From the NCBI GenBank assembly GCA_946221035.1, contig CAMIME010000033.1:1-26327 (forward strand): a DNA stretch of 26,327 bases, in the 5' to 3' direction. Below are positions 1 through 6,474 of this stretch, one piece after another (the stretch's first letter is position 1; each line of letters opens with the position of its first letter). The notes under the pieces were generated by a model. It was not told the DNA's origin. It saw only the letters and a program-made list of their open reading frames with translations, and ran no database searches. The position numbers and the translations under genes are program-made. This stretch comes from an uncultured Campylobacter sp. GTDB lineage: Bacteria; Actinomycetota; Actinomycetes; Mycobacteriales; Mycobacteriaceae.

Positions 1-1192
1 TCTCCGGGTCGAAGCCCTCCGGGAAGATGTAGTTGCCCTGCTCGTCGTAGGAGTCGGCCATGCCGTAGCGGGACGGATCGAACTCCTCTGTGAAGTCCTC
101 GTCCGCCTGCTTGAGCGACAGGGAGATGCGGCGACGATCCAGGTCGATGTCGATGACCTTGACCATGACCTCTTCGCCGACGCCCACAACCTGGTCCGGA
201 ACCTCCACGTGGCGCTGAGCCAGCTCGGAGATGTGGACGAGGCCCTCGATACCCTCCTCGACGCGGACGAACGCGCCGAACGGGACGAGTTTGGTGACCT
301 TGCCGGGGACGATCTGGCCCACAGCGTGGGTGCGGGCGAACACGCGCCACGGATCCTCCTGGGTCGCCTTCAGCGACAGGGACACGCGCTCGCGGTCGAG
401 ATCGACGTCGAGGACCTCAACGGTGACCTCGTCGCCCACTGCGACAACCTCGGACGGGTGGTCGATGTGCTTCCAGGACAGCTCGGAGACGTGCACCAGG
501 CCGTCAACACCGCCGAGATCGACGAAGGCGCCGAAGTTGACGATGGAGGACACGACACCCTTGCGAACCTGGCCCTTCTGCAGCTGGTGCAGGAAGTCGG
601 AGCGGACCGCGGACTGGGTCTCCTCCAGGTAAGCGCGGCGGGACAGGACCACGTTGTTGCGGTGCTTGTCCAGCTCGATGATCTTTGCCTCGAGCTCCTG
701 ACCGATGTACGGGTCCAGGTCGCGGACGCGACGCATCTCAACCAGCGATGCCGGCAGGAAGCCGCGCAGGCCGATGTCGAGGATGAGGCCGCCCTTGACA
801 ACCTCGATGACGGTACCGGTAACCGGCTGATCGTTGGCCTGCAGCTCCTCGATGGTGCCCCAAGCGCGCTCGTACTGCGCACGCTTCTTGGACAGCATGA
901 GGCGGCCTTCCTTGTCCTCCTTGGTCAGGACAAGCGCGTCAATCTCATCGCCAACCTCGACGACCTCATCCGGGTCGACGTCGTGCTTGATGGAGAGCTC
1001 GCGGGTGAGGATGACGCCCTCGGTCTTGTACCCGATATCCAGGAGAACCTCGTCGTGGTCGACCTTGACCACGGTGCCGGTGACAATGTCGCCATCGTTG
1101 AAGTACTTGATGGACTTGTCGATCGCGGCGAGAAATTCCTCAGGGCCACCGATGTCGTTGATGGCAACCTGGGGTGCGTTGGAAGTGCGCAT
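1..1192 (-). CDS. rpsA: 30S ribosomal protein S1, 3' end cut by window edge
   Basis: Ribosomal protein S1 helps load mRNA onto the 30S subunit. The visible 397 codons contain four successive S1 (OB-fold) repeats. Each shows the family pattern of a G-x-V opening, an 'FGAFV' or 'GFLPAS' turn and an 'ISLSLK' close: for example GAFVDLGGVDGLVHVSELSW, then GAFVRVEEGIEGLVHISELA. The reading frame runs off position 1, so the C-terminal end is outside the window. The start is ATG at 1192 (MRTSNAPQVAIND). A GGAG lies 12 nt upstream (1205-1208), and it can pair with CTCC at 1218-1221 of the same leader. It lies downstream of polA in the same direction but has its own promoter, so it is probably a separate unit. 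The identification is secure. Confidence 0.97.
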   Translation of the reverse strand, partial: MRTSNAPQVAINDIGGPEEFLAAIDKSIKYFNDGDIVTGTVVKVDHDEVLLDIGYKTEGVILTRELSIKHDVDPDEVVEVGDEIDALVLTKEDKEGRLMLSKKRAQYERAWGTIEELQANDQPVTGTVIEVVKGGLILDIGLRGFLPASLVEMRRVRDLDPYIGQELEAKIIELDKHRNNVVLSRRAYLEETQSAVRSDFLHQLQKGQVRKGVVSSIVNFGAFVDLGGVDGLVHVSELSWKHIDHPSEVVAVGDEVTVEVLDVDLDRERVSLSLKATQEDPWRVFARTHAVGQIVPGKVTKLVPFGAFVRVEEGIEGLVHISELAQRHVEVPDQVVGVGEEVMVKVIDIDLDRRRISLSLKQADEDFTEEFDPSRYGMADSYDEQGNYIFPEGFDPE

Positions 1193-1337
1193 AAGTAGTA
1201 TGTGCTCCGAAAAAATAGGAGATCGAAATTGGACAGGGGCGTGTCTCTCGGGCACTCAACGCGCTCCGATCTCGCGCCGCACCGGCTGCCGCACCCTCCT
1301 ATTACGGTGGGCACCGTGCCCGCGCGTAGACACGCCC
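1193..1337 (-). promoter_or_regulatory. Structured 5' leader of rpsA
   Basis: AGACACGCCC (1328-1337) is an exact inverted repeat of GGGCGTGTCT (1237-1246). Just inside it, GTGCCCG (1316-1322) pairs with CGGGCAC (1249-1255). Together they make a 10+7 bp long-range stem whose outer strand would sit at the very 5' end of the predicted mRNA. A U-rich loop (1209-1217) lies between CTCC and the GGAG Shine-Dalgarno candidate. S1 is known in other bacteria to repress its own mRNA; a similar role for this leader is inference. Confidence 0.4.
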
Positions 1338-1342
1338 GAAAC

Positions 1343-1371
1343 ACCTTAGACACTTTGCCCAGCTAGAGCAA
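1343..1371 (-). promoter_or_regulatory. rpsA promoter
   Basis: On the minus strand, TTGCTC (1371-1366) and TAAGGT (1348-1343) are separated by 17 nt, close to the corynebacterial sigma-A pattern. The predicted transcription start is near 1336-1337, giving a leader of about 145 nt before the rpsA ATG. This is inferred from sequence only. Confidence 0.55.
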
Positions 1372-1603
1372 ATAATTGGGCTCACGCTTATCGACGACCT
1401 CCGGCCACCACCCCGCTACTTCCTTCCGCCACCCCGGTTTAGCCCCGCCGATGGCGGAGGGGGTGACGGTTGGGGGTAGCATGCCCTGGTGGTTTGACAG
1501 GGCGACCGCGCCGATTAGTCACACTTTATGCAGGTAGCCGGAACGAATAAATCACACACGACATGTTCGCGGGTCAACAAACTAAGAATTTCCTTGTTAT
1601 CTG
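1372..1603. other. Intergenic stretch between the rpsA promoter and the ncRNA promoter
   Basis: No coding region is supported here. There is a short perfect hairpin CCGCC-GAT-GGCGG at 1445-1457 beside a G-rich run. A consensus plus-strand TTGACA lies at 1494-1499 with only a weak -10 (TAGTCA, 1516-1521). Base composition falls from very GC-rich before 1500 to AT-rich after 1515. Confidence 0.4.
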
Positions 1604-1633
1604 TTGAGCTGATTCTAAGGAACCTGCTAGGTT
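1604..1633 (+). promoter_or_regulatory. Promoter for candidate structured RNA
   Basis: Plus-strand TTGAGC (1604-1609) and TAGGTT (1628-1633) are spaced by 18 nt, which predicts transcription from about 1640. No open reading frame with a ribosome-binding site follows, so the likely product is an RNA. Confidence 0.5.
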
Positions 1634-1639
1634 ATCTCG

Positions 1640-1852
1640 TGGCAGTCGGGGGAAAGACCTGGCCAGGGGTGAGATCTAAGCCCCGGCCTTGTCACGGCCA
1701 AACCCCGAAGGCCGCCCCGGAGGGGAAGGGTACAACTGAATACACGCAACGAGGCTTTCTGGGGTGAGCCTCTTCGGGGGGTTGCAACCGGGTAGGGGTC
1801 CCGGCCAGATGGCGGGCGCGAGAAGTTGGTGCACTTTCTCGCGCCCGCCTTC
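1640..1852 (+). ncRNA. Candidate structured small RNA between rpsA and polA
   Basis: The segment has a promoter just upstream and a very stable hairpin at its end. In between it is packed with pairings: GGCC-A-GGGG/CCCCGGCC (1661-1688), CGGCC/GGCCG (1695-1714), CCCC/GGGG (1715-1725), GAGGCT/AGCCTC (1751-1772), and CCGGG/CCCGG (1788-1804). The strand 1659-1669 can instead pair over a long range with 1799-1808 (TCCCGGCCAG) with one bulged A, closing the molecule into a rod with a ~130-nt interior. That layout recalls 6S-like RNAs. I do not see the C6 loops of the actinobacterial 6C RNA, and I cannot assign it to a named family. An RNA-polymerase-binding small RNA has been reported from Corynebacterium and would be the first comparison to make. 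The strand choice rests on the promoter. Confidence 0.5.
1811..1849. terminator. Strong hairpin between the structured RNA and polA
   Basis: GGCGGGCGCGAGAA (1811-1824) pairs perfectly over 14 bp with 1836-1849, with an 11-nt loop. Only a very short T run follows on the plus strand and none on the minus strand. It sits 17 bp past the polA stop and would serve both converging units. Confidence 0.6.
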
Positions 1853-1866
1853 GCATGTGGTGGGCG

Positions 1867-4527
1867 CTAGTGCGCCGCCTCGTCCCAGTTCACCCCGGTA
1901 CCTGCGGAGACTTCCAGCGGCACCAGCAGCTCGATGGCCCCGTCCATCTCCCGCTCCACGATGTCGCGGACTTCCTCCATTTCCCCCGGAGCGACCTCCA
2001 CCACGAGCTCGTCGTGGACCTGTAGCAGCACCCTCGATTGCTTGCCCTCCAGCGCCGCATCGACTCGCAGCATCGCGACCTTAATAATGTCCGCCGCAGT
2101 TCCCTGAATGGGAGCATTCAGTGCCGCGCGCTCCGCATTTTCGCGCGCAATGCGGTTGTCGCTCGTGAGCTCTGGAAGGTAGCGGCGCCGCCCGAACACC
2201 GTGGAGGTGTATCCATCGCGCCGCGCCTGCTCGACCACCTCGTCCAAGTACCGCTTCACCCCTCCGAAGCGTTCGAAGTAGCTTTCCATGATGTCCTTCG
2301 CCTCGCCCGCGGAGATCGAGAGCTGGTTCGACAGGCCGTACGCACTGAGCCCGTACACCAGCCCGTAGGACATGGCCTTGACCCGTCGGCGCAACTCCGA
2401 CGTGACCTGGTCAATGGGGACGTCGAACACGCGCGAACCGACAAAGTTGTGCAGGTCCTCCCCCGCCCGATACGCCTCAATCAGGCCATCGTCCTTGCTC
2501 AGGTGCGCCATGACGCGCATCTCAATCTGCGAATAGTCCGCCGTCAGCAGGCATTCGTAACCCTTGCCCACCACGAACGCGGAGCGGATCTGGCGGCCGG
2601 CTTCGGTTCGCACCGGAATGTTCTGCAGGTTCGGCTCCGCAGAGCTCAGGCGCCCCGTCGACGCCACAGTCTGGTTGAACGTGGTGTGAATGCGCCCGTC
2701 CGGCTGCACCGTCTTGATCAGGCCCTCGATGGTGGACTTCATCTTCTGGTGCTCACGGTGCGCCAGGAGGAAGTCGAGGAATGGGTGGGGGTGCTTTTCC
2801 GCCAGCGCCTCAATCTCCCCCGCCGCGGTGGAGTACCCCGTCTTCGTCTTTTTCGTCTTCGGCAGGCCGAGTTTGTCAAAGAGCACCACTGACAGTTGTT
2901 TGGGGCTCGAGAGGTTCAACCCCGGCTCGTCGACAAGCTGTCGCGCCTGCTCTTCAACCTGCTCCACCTTTGAGGTGAAGTCTTTGCGCAGGCCCTCGAG
3001 CACGTCCACATCTACGGCGATGCCGGTGTGTTCCATGTCGGCGAGCACGGACACCAGCGGCAACTCCAGATCCGAGTAGAGCTCGTACGAGTCGATCTTG
3101 CGCAACTCGCCCGCCAGTTCCGCCGAGAGCTCGAGGATGGCCGCAGCGGCATCAACGCCCGCGGTGTCATCATCGAGCAAGCTCAGCTGCTCGGACGCCG
3201 GTGCGAGCTGCCGCTGCAGGTGGCGCTGGTAGATGTCCGCGAGCCCGTACGTACGCTGACCGGGCCGGAGCAGGTAAGCCGCGATCGCGGTGTCGTGCGC
3301 AATGCCCCGCAAAGTAATGTCCCGGCCGCGCAGCATGTGGTACGCCGCCTTTGCCTCATGCAGGAACTTCGGGTCGTCCGACTCCAACCATTCCTTCACC
3401 GCCGCGTCCTCTTCGGCCGTCAGATCCCCCAGCTCGCGCTGCACACCGCGCCTTTGCTTATCGACGACCGCGAGCGCCACCGCATCACCCGCACCCGGCG
3501 TCGCCGTACCACTGACGAACAGGGCGAGGCCTTCTCCTCGGCGAGAAGCGAGCCACGAGTCCAACGGCTCATCTTCCAGCGTGACCTGTTCCAGTTCAAC
3601 GACCTCCGCGGGCTGCACAGCCCCATCGGTGGGTACCGCAGCCAGGACGCGTTCACGCAGGTTGACGCCGAACTCCAGGTCGTCGAAACGCTTGGCAACC
3701 TCGGTCACGTCGGCGGGCTTGAGCTCGAGGTCATCCGGGGCGACCGGCAGCTCAACATCAGTCACCATCTGGGTCAGCTCACGGTTCAACCGCACCTGAT
3801 CGATGCGTTCGCGGAAGTTGTTCGCCGCCTGGCCCTTGAGCTCCTCGGCGTGGTCGATCAACCCGTCGAGGCTGCCGTACTGGGATATCCACTTCGTCGC
3901 GGTCTTCTCCCCCACCTTGGGCACGCTGGGCAAGTTATCCGACGGGTCACCCCGCAGTGCCGCGAAATCCGGGTACTGCGCCGGCGTGAGACCGTACTTC
4001 TTCTCCACTTCCTCCGGGGTGAAGCGGGTCATGGTGGACACGCCCCGGGTCGGGTACATGAGCGTCGTGCGATCGTCCACGAGCTGGATGTAATCGCGGT
4101 CGCCGCTCACCAGCACGATGTCGAAGTCGCCCTGCGCGCGGGCCTGGGTGACCAGGGTTGCCACGATGTCGTCCGCCTCGAAGTTCTCCTTGCTCAAAGT
4201 GGCGATGCCTAAGCTGCCCAGGATGTCCTCCACAATCGGCACCTGGCCCTTAAACTCCGGCGGGGACGCCTCACGCTGCGCCTTGTACTCCGGGAACTTG
4301 TCCGTGCGGAAGGTCGTGCGCCCCACGTCAAACGCGACGGCGGCATGGGTCGGCTGCTCCTCGGAGAGGATGTTCGCAAACATCGAGAGAAACCCGTACA
4401 CCGCGTTCGTGTGCTGCCCGCCCGAGGTGGAAAAGTTCTCGGCCGGGAGGGCGTAAAAGGCGCGGAAAGCCATCGAGTGGCCGTCGATAAGCAGCAGTCG
4501 CTTGGAAGTGTTGGGTGTCTCGCTCAC
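1867..4527 (-). CDS. polA: DNA polymerase I
   Basis: Family A polymerase for Okazaki-fragment processing and repair synthesis; 886 aa, normal for actinobacteria. The N-terminal third is the 5'-3' exonuclease (LLLIDGHSMAFRAFYALP near residue 11, then GDRDYIQLV and the helix-hairpin-helix around GDPSDNLPSVPKVG). The middle is a 3'-5' exonuclease-like region without an obvious DxE motif, as is usual for actinobacterial Pol I, so proofreading is probably absent. The C-terminal half carries polymerase motif A (TADYSQIEMRVMAHL), motif B (RRRVKAMSYGLVYG) and motif C (VHDELV, about residues 837-842). The start is GTG at 4527 (MSETPNTSKRLLLIDG). A TAGACT box ends 8 nt upstream, suggesting leaderless mRNA. 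It is divergent from the tRNA-Leu gene. Confidence 0.98.
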   Translation of the reverse strand: MSETPNTSKRLLLIDGHSMAFRAFYALPAENFSTSGGQHTNAVYGFLSMFANILSEEQPTHAAVAFDVGRTTFRTDKFPEYKAQREASPPEFKGQVPIVEDILGSLGIATLSKENFEADDIVATLVTQARAQGDFDIVLVSGDRDYIQLVDDRTTLMYPTRGVSTMTRFTPEEVEKKYGLTPAQYPDFAALRGDPSDNLPSVPKVGEKTATKWISQYGSLDGLIDHAEELKGQAANNFRERIDQVRLNRELTQMVTDVELPVAPDDLELKPADVTEVAKRFDDLEFGVNLRERVLAAVPTDGAVQPAEVVELEQVTLEDEPLDSWLASRRGEGLALFVSGTATPGAGDAVALAVVDKQRRGVQRELGDLTAEEDAAVKEWLESDDPKFLHEAKAAYHMLRGRDITLRGIAHDTAIAAYLLRPGQRTYGLADIYQRHLQRQLAPASEQLSLLDDDTAGVDAAAAILELSAELAGELRKIDSYELYSDLELPLVSVLADMEHTGIAVDVDVLEGLRKDFTSKVEQVEEQARQLVDEPGLNLSSPKQLSVVLFDKLGLPKTKKTKTGYSTAAGEIEALAEKHPHPFLDFLLAHREHQKMKSTIEGLIKTVQPDGRIHTTFNQTVASTGRLSSAEPNLQNIPVRTEAGRQIRSAFVVGKGYECLLTADYSQIEMRVMAHLSKDDGLIEAYRAGEDLHNFVGSRVFDVPIDQVTSELRRRVKAMSYGLVYGLSAYGLSNQLSISAGEAKDIMESYFERFGGVKRYLDEVVEQARRDGYTSTVFGRRRYLPELTSDNRIARENAERAALNAPIQGTAADIIKVAMLRVDAALEGKQSRVLLQVHDELVVEVAPGEMEEVRDIVEREMDGAIELLVPLEVSAGTGVNWDEAAH

Positions 4528-4535
4528 GGTTGGTC

Positions 4536-4541
4536 AGTCTA
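4536..4541 (-). promoter_or_regulatory. polA -10 box, leaderless geometry
   Basis: Minus-strand TAGACT lies 8 nt before the GTG start at 4527, so transcription would begin at or next to the start codon. There is no Shine-Dalgarno sequence in the gap. Confidence 0.5.
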
Positions 4542-4609
4542 GCGGCCGCCCCCGACACAGCCGGATACCCGTTTTGTCCAGGGATTTCGTGCCCAAGGTA
4601 CCGCTGCGA

Positions 4610-4615
4610 TACACT
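4610..4615 (+). promoter_or_regulatory. tRNA-Leu promoter -10 box
   Basis: TACACT fits the TANANT consensus and lies 10 nt before the mature tRNA 5' end. The -35 region is weak (TTCGTG, 4586-4591). Confidence 0.4.
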
Positions 4616-4625
4616 TTCGGCCGAC

Positions 4626-4702
4626 GCCCCAGTAGCCCAATTGGCAGAGGCAACGGATTCAAAACCCGTCCAGTGTGAGTTCGAGTCTCACCTGGGGCAC
4701 CA
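4626..4702 (+). tRNA. tRNA-Leu (anticodon CAA), CCA encoded
   Basis: A complete 77-nt cloverleaf. The acceptor stem is GCCCCAG/CTGGGGC (4626-4632, 4692-4698), followed by discriminator A and encoded CCA (4699-4702). The anticodon arm has loop TTCAAAA, giving anticodon CAA, which reads UUG leucine codons. The T arm is GTGAG-TTCGAGT-CTCAC. The variable region is only 5 nt (CCAGT), whereas most bacterial tRNA-Leu have a long class II arm, and the last anticodon-stem pair is A-C. I recall a similar short-arm tRNA-Leu in related actinobacteria, so the leucine call stands on anticodon and overall similarity. A hairpin with a T-run follows immediately. Confidence 0.88.
4688..4701 (+). repeat. 14-bp direct repeat, copy 1 (tRNA 3' end)
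   Basis: TCACCTGGGGCACC forms the end of the T stem, the 3' acceptor strand and most of the tail of tRNA-Leu. The same 14 bases recur at 5056-5069. This is the pattern left by integration into a tRNA gene or by a long target-site duplication. Confidence 0.75.
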
Positions 4703-5055
4703 CTTTTCCTGTCTCGAGACATCGTTCCTACGGTGTCTCGAGATTTTTCTTTTTCGGTGTGGGCTGCGCGGTGGGGGTAGCTCCAGGTGGGCTGATACGG
4801 AAGCAGCCTAGGGATCGCCGCGTTCGGCGGCTGGAGATGCAGAGGCAGGGGCTACTGCCTATCGACGAGCGTTCCGTTGCCGCTCAAGTCCGCTGCCAGA
4901 CGCATGGCGGAACGATGTCTCGAGAGATGGTTTTTCTCGTCTCCGGGGCAATTCCGGCAGCAGATGTGCCCACCGGAACGATGTGGTGAGACATCCCCGC
5001 AGGCTGAACCGGAACGATTTCATGAGACATGCGGAACGATGTTTTGAACCAGACA
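4702..5055. mobile_element. Remnant or non-autonomous mobile element next to tRNA-Leu
   Basis: The segment is flanked by the 14-bp direct repeat and bounded by imperfect inverted motifs. Its left side has TGTCTCGAGACATCGTTCC (4710-4728). Its right side, read on the other strand, ends in a related TGTCT...ACATCGTTCC (5056-5033). Three more copies of the GGAACGAT...GAGACAT motif lie inside. Such iterated motifs resemble the ends of IS481-like transposons of actinobacteria; that family name is an impression. There is no transposase or recombinase in the 354 bp, and the only ORFs show no recognisable domain. It may be a decayed insertion sequence, a MITE-like element, or the scar of an excised tRNA-targeted island. 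Confidence 0.5.
4713..4754 (+). terminator. Terminator-like hairpin after tRNA-Leu
   Basis: CTCGAGACA (4713-4721) pairs perfectly with TGTCTCGAG (4734-4742) around a 12-nt loop, followed by ATTTTTCTTTTT (4743-4754). It fits an intrinsic terminator 10 nt past the CCA. The stem is built from two inverted copies of the element's end motif. Confidence 0.75.
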
Positions 5056-5056
5056 T
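4909..5056 (+). repeat. Iterated ~20-bp motif GGAACGATNTNNTGAGACAT
   Basis: Same-direction copies start at 4909 (GGAACGATGTCTCGAGAGA), 4975 (GGAACGATGTGGTGAGACAT), 5011 (GGAACGATTTCATGAGACAT) and 5033 (GGAACGATGTTTTGAACCAGACAT, with 4 extra bases). An inverted copy lies at 4728-4710. Start-to-start spacings are 66, 36 and 22 bp. The GGAACGAT half is invariant in all copies. Confidence 0.75.
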
Positions 5057-5069
5057 CACCTGGGGCACC
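5056..5069 (+). repeat. 14-bp direct repeat, copy 2
   Basis: TCACCTGGGGCACC is identical to the tRNA-Leu 3' end at 4688-4701. It abuts the last iterated motif directly and is followed by G rather than the A of the CCA tail. Confidence 0.75.
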
Positions 5070-5362
5070 GAACCGGCATGTTAGGAAGTTTTCGTAACTG
5101 TCGCTACACCGCTATCCCCCGTTTGATTTCGACGACACATAAATGCACTGGTCAGGGTGAGGTGAGTTCCACGCAGTGATCGAGGTGTGCGCGGTGGCGG
5201 TGTAAAAGTGGTTGACGCCTCCGCGGGGGTCGGCGTGAGCGTCGGCTCCGCACCTTCGGCCGGAGCAACACTGCAGCACCCCCACACCGAAGTGCGGGGT
5301 GCTACTGCGTTGTTAACACGCCCGCAGGATTTGGTTCTACGCGAGACGGAGCGTTTTAGTCA
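5070..5362. other. Gene-free stretch with a hairpin
   Basis: No supportable gene. A proline/threonine-rich minus-strand ORF (5081-5287) lacks a start signal and a recognisable domain. AGCACCCC (5275-5282) pairs with GGGGTGCT (5296-5303), with an inner CAC/GTG, and may terminate the minus-strand gene that ends at 5363. A GCTCCG/CGGAGC hairpin lies just before it (about 5245-5266). Confidence 0.4.
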
Positions 5363-5755
5363 CTATGGTCGAGACATCAACGATGCGAATTCGACCGAAC
5401 TGATGAAGGACCGGGGCCACTCCTCATCGTCGGTTAGGAGCATGTCCTCCCAAAGCCTGGACACCGCCGCTCCAGGCTCGATGGGTTCTTCGATTGAACC
5501 CAACGCTGTGCAGTAACTGTAGAGACCCCATTCATCCTCGTTGAGCGAATCATCGCTCTGAGCCCGAAGATCATGCAACAAGTTCTCTCTCACGAGAGCA
5601 TTGGATTCGACATGCTCTGTATCTGCGATCAGATAGACGGTGGTGAATTGCTTAACTCTTTCGACTCGCTCGAGGTAGCGCCTATAACACTTAGGTAGAT
5701 CCTCTTTGCGGGCCAGAAAGTAGGTTCGCGTGAGAGTAACTTCGCTGGTGGTCAT
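5363..5755 (-). CDS. Hypothetical small acidic protein (orphan)
   Basis: 130 aa, not recognised. It starts MTTSEVTLTRTYFLARKEDL at ATG 5755. A good Shine-Dalgarno (TAGGAAC) lies about 6 nt upstream, so the ORF is probably translated. It has no signal peptide and no membrane helix. Acidic residues clearly outnumber basic ones, especially in the last third (WEDMLLTDDEEW), and it has two cysteines. The predicted fold would be mixed alpha/beta in the cytoplasm. GC is near 48% in its middle (29 of 60 in 5581-5640), against about 72% in a comparable stretch of recG, so recent transfer is likely. Its place beside a tRNA-linked element fits island cargo. A small soluble acidic protein of this kind could be an immunity or antitoxin-like protein, but nothing in the sequence proves it. 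Confidence 0.6.
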   Translation of the reverse strand: MTTSEVTLTRTYFLARKEDLPKCYRRYLERVERVKQFTTVYLIADTEHVESNALVRENLLHDLRAQSDDSLNEDEWGLYSYCTALGSIEEPIEPGAAVSRLWEDMLLTDDEEWPRSFISSVEFASLMSRP

Positions 5756-6108
5756 TTCGGGTTCCTATTCATTTCGTATGCTCCCGACGGCTTGCACAAG
5801 AAATTTTAAAGGCTCACAAATTCCACCCCAAGCTACTTGTTAGACGCATTCGCAACGGGGCAAGGGTAGCCCGAGTATCGCGGCTGCGCGACTCAAAGTG
5901 GTCTCTCTAGCAGCTGAGTGGACCGGTGTATCGCTTCTACCCCTGTTTTGCTACTCACGTTGACCTTCTAAGTGAGGGCTACGTTCTGGTGTCGGCTAGG
6001 GCCAGTTTGGAACCAAACACGGAAGACCATGGAACTGGGCCCGGAACTTGCCTGCGTTGGCAGTGGTCAAAGAGTTTTCCGAAATCCCCGTCCTGGGGGT
6101 TCGTAAGA
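5756..6108. other. Gene-free low-GC stretch
   Basis: No supportable gene. The 5' part (5756-5820) is the upstream region of the minus-strand acidic-protein gene, 24 of 60 GC in 5761-5820, with a TTGTGC and a TACGAA box that could form its promoter. A plus-strand ORF at 5926-6147 has no ribosome-binding site or domain. CCCC (6086-6089) and GGGG (6095-6098) form a small hairpin past the stop of the next minus-strand gene. Confidence 0.4.
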
Positions 6109-6387
6109 CTACTCGCCGTGTTTCTTATTCCATCGATACCTGCGTAAATAGAAGATCGGCAGAATCAAGGTGTAGTACACGCCTAGAGTCCAACCGACTG
6201 GAATGAGCAAGTGCTCTAGTCTGTGCTGAGTGTCGGTGAATTCGTCAACGGGAAATACGACGTACATGGCGATTGCTCCGAGCGGCACTATAACGAAACT
6301 CTGCCACCATGGCGGAACCCACGGTGCCCCATTCTCTTCTCGTGCGGCAAGTGCGCCACCGAAACCCATTTCAAACCTAGACCCCAT
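6109..6387 (-). CDS. Hypothetical two-helix membrane protein (orphan)
   Basis: 92 aa, not recognised. I chose ATG 6387 (MGSRFEMGFGG) over an ATG ten codons upstream because a perfect GGGAGG (6400-6395) lies 7 nt before it. The glycine-rich, mildly polar N-terminus is followed by a hydrophobic segment at residues 30-45 (SFVIVPLGAIAMYVVF), a short polar loop (about 46-59) and a second helix at about 60-81. The tail is strongly basic (RRYRWNKKHGE). By the positive-inside rule both termini would be cytoplasmic with a small external loop. The low GC matches the neighbouring orphan at 5363, so it belongs to the same accessory patch. It is 87 bp downstream of the CAP-domain operon in the same direction, and may be read with it or from its own promoter. 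Confidence 0.65.
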   Translation of the reverse strand: MGSRFEMGFGGALAAREENGAPWVPPWWQSFVIVPLGAIAMYVVFPVDEFTDTQHRLEHLLIPVGWTLGVYYTLILPIFYLRRYRWNKKHGE

Positions 6388-6474
6388 TCCGAAACCTCCC
6401 AGCAAGTGCAACGGCACGCAAGTTAGACCGCTCCCCCGCGCATGACCGTCCGTAGGTACCTCGACTGCACCGTG

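Noticed and set aside
209..1198. Long plus-strand ORF (329 aa) opposite rpsA
   Set aside because: It is the mirror frame of the rpsA repeats; rpsA itself is unambiguous.
1528..1767. 79-aa plus-strand ORF across the structured-RNA region
   Set aside because: It starts upstream of the predicted RNA start, has no ribosome-binding site, and its codons are dictated by the hairpin arms.
1640..1852. Riboswitch (c-di-AMP or other) in the polA-rpsA spacer
   Set aside because: I do not see the conserved core of a known class, and no gene follows on the plus strand; rpsA has its own promoter downstream on the minus strand.
4675..4989. Plus-strand ORF starting inside tRNA-Leu
   Set aside because: It overlaps the tRNA and terminator, has no start signal and no recognisable domain; probably not a transposase remnant.
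5081..5287. Minus-strand Pro/Thr-rich 68-aa ORF
   Set aside because: No ribosome-binding site and low-complexity composition; it crosses the stable hairpin at 5275-5303.
5926..6147. Plus-strand 73-aa ORF in the low-GC gap
   Set aside because: No ribosome-binding site, no domain, and it overlaps the end of the membrane-protein gene on the other strand.
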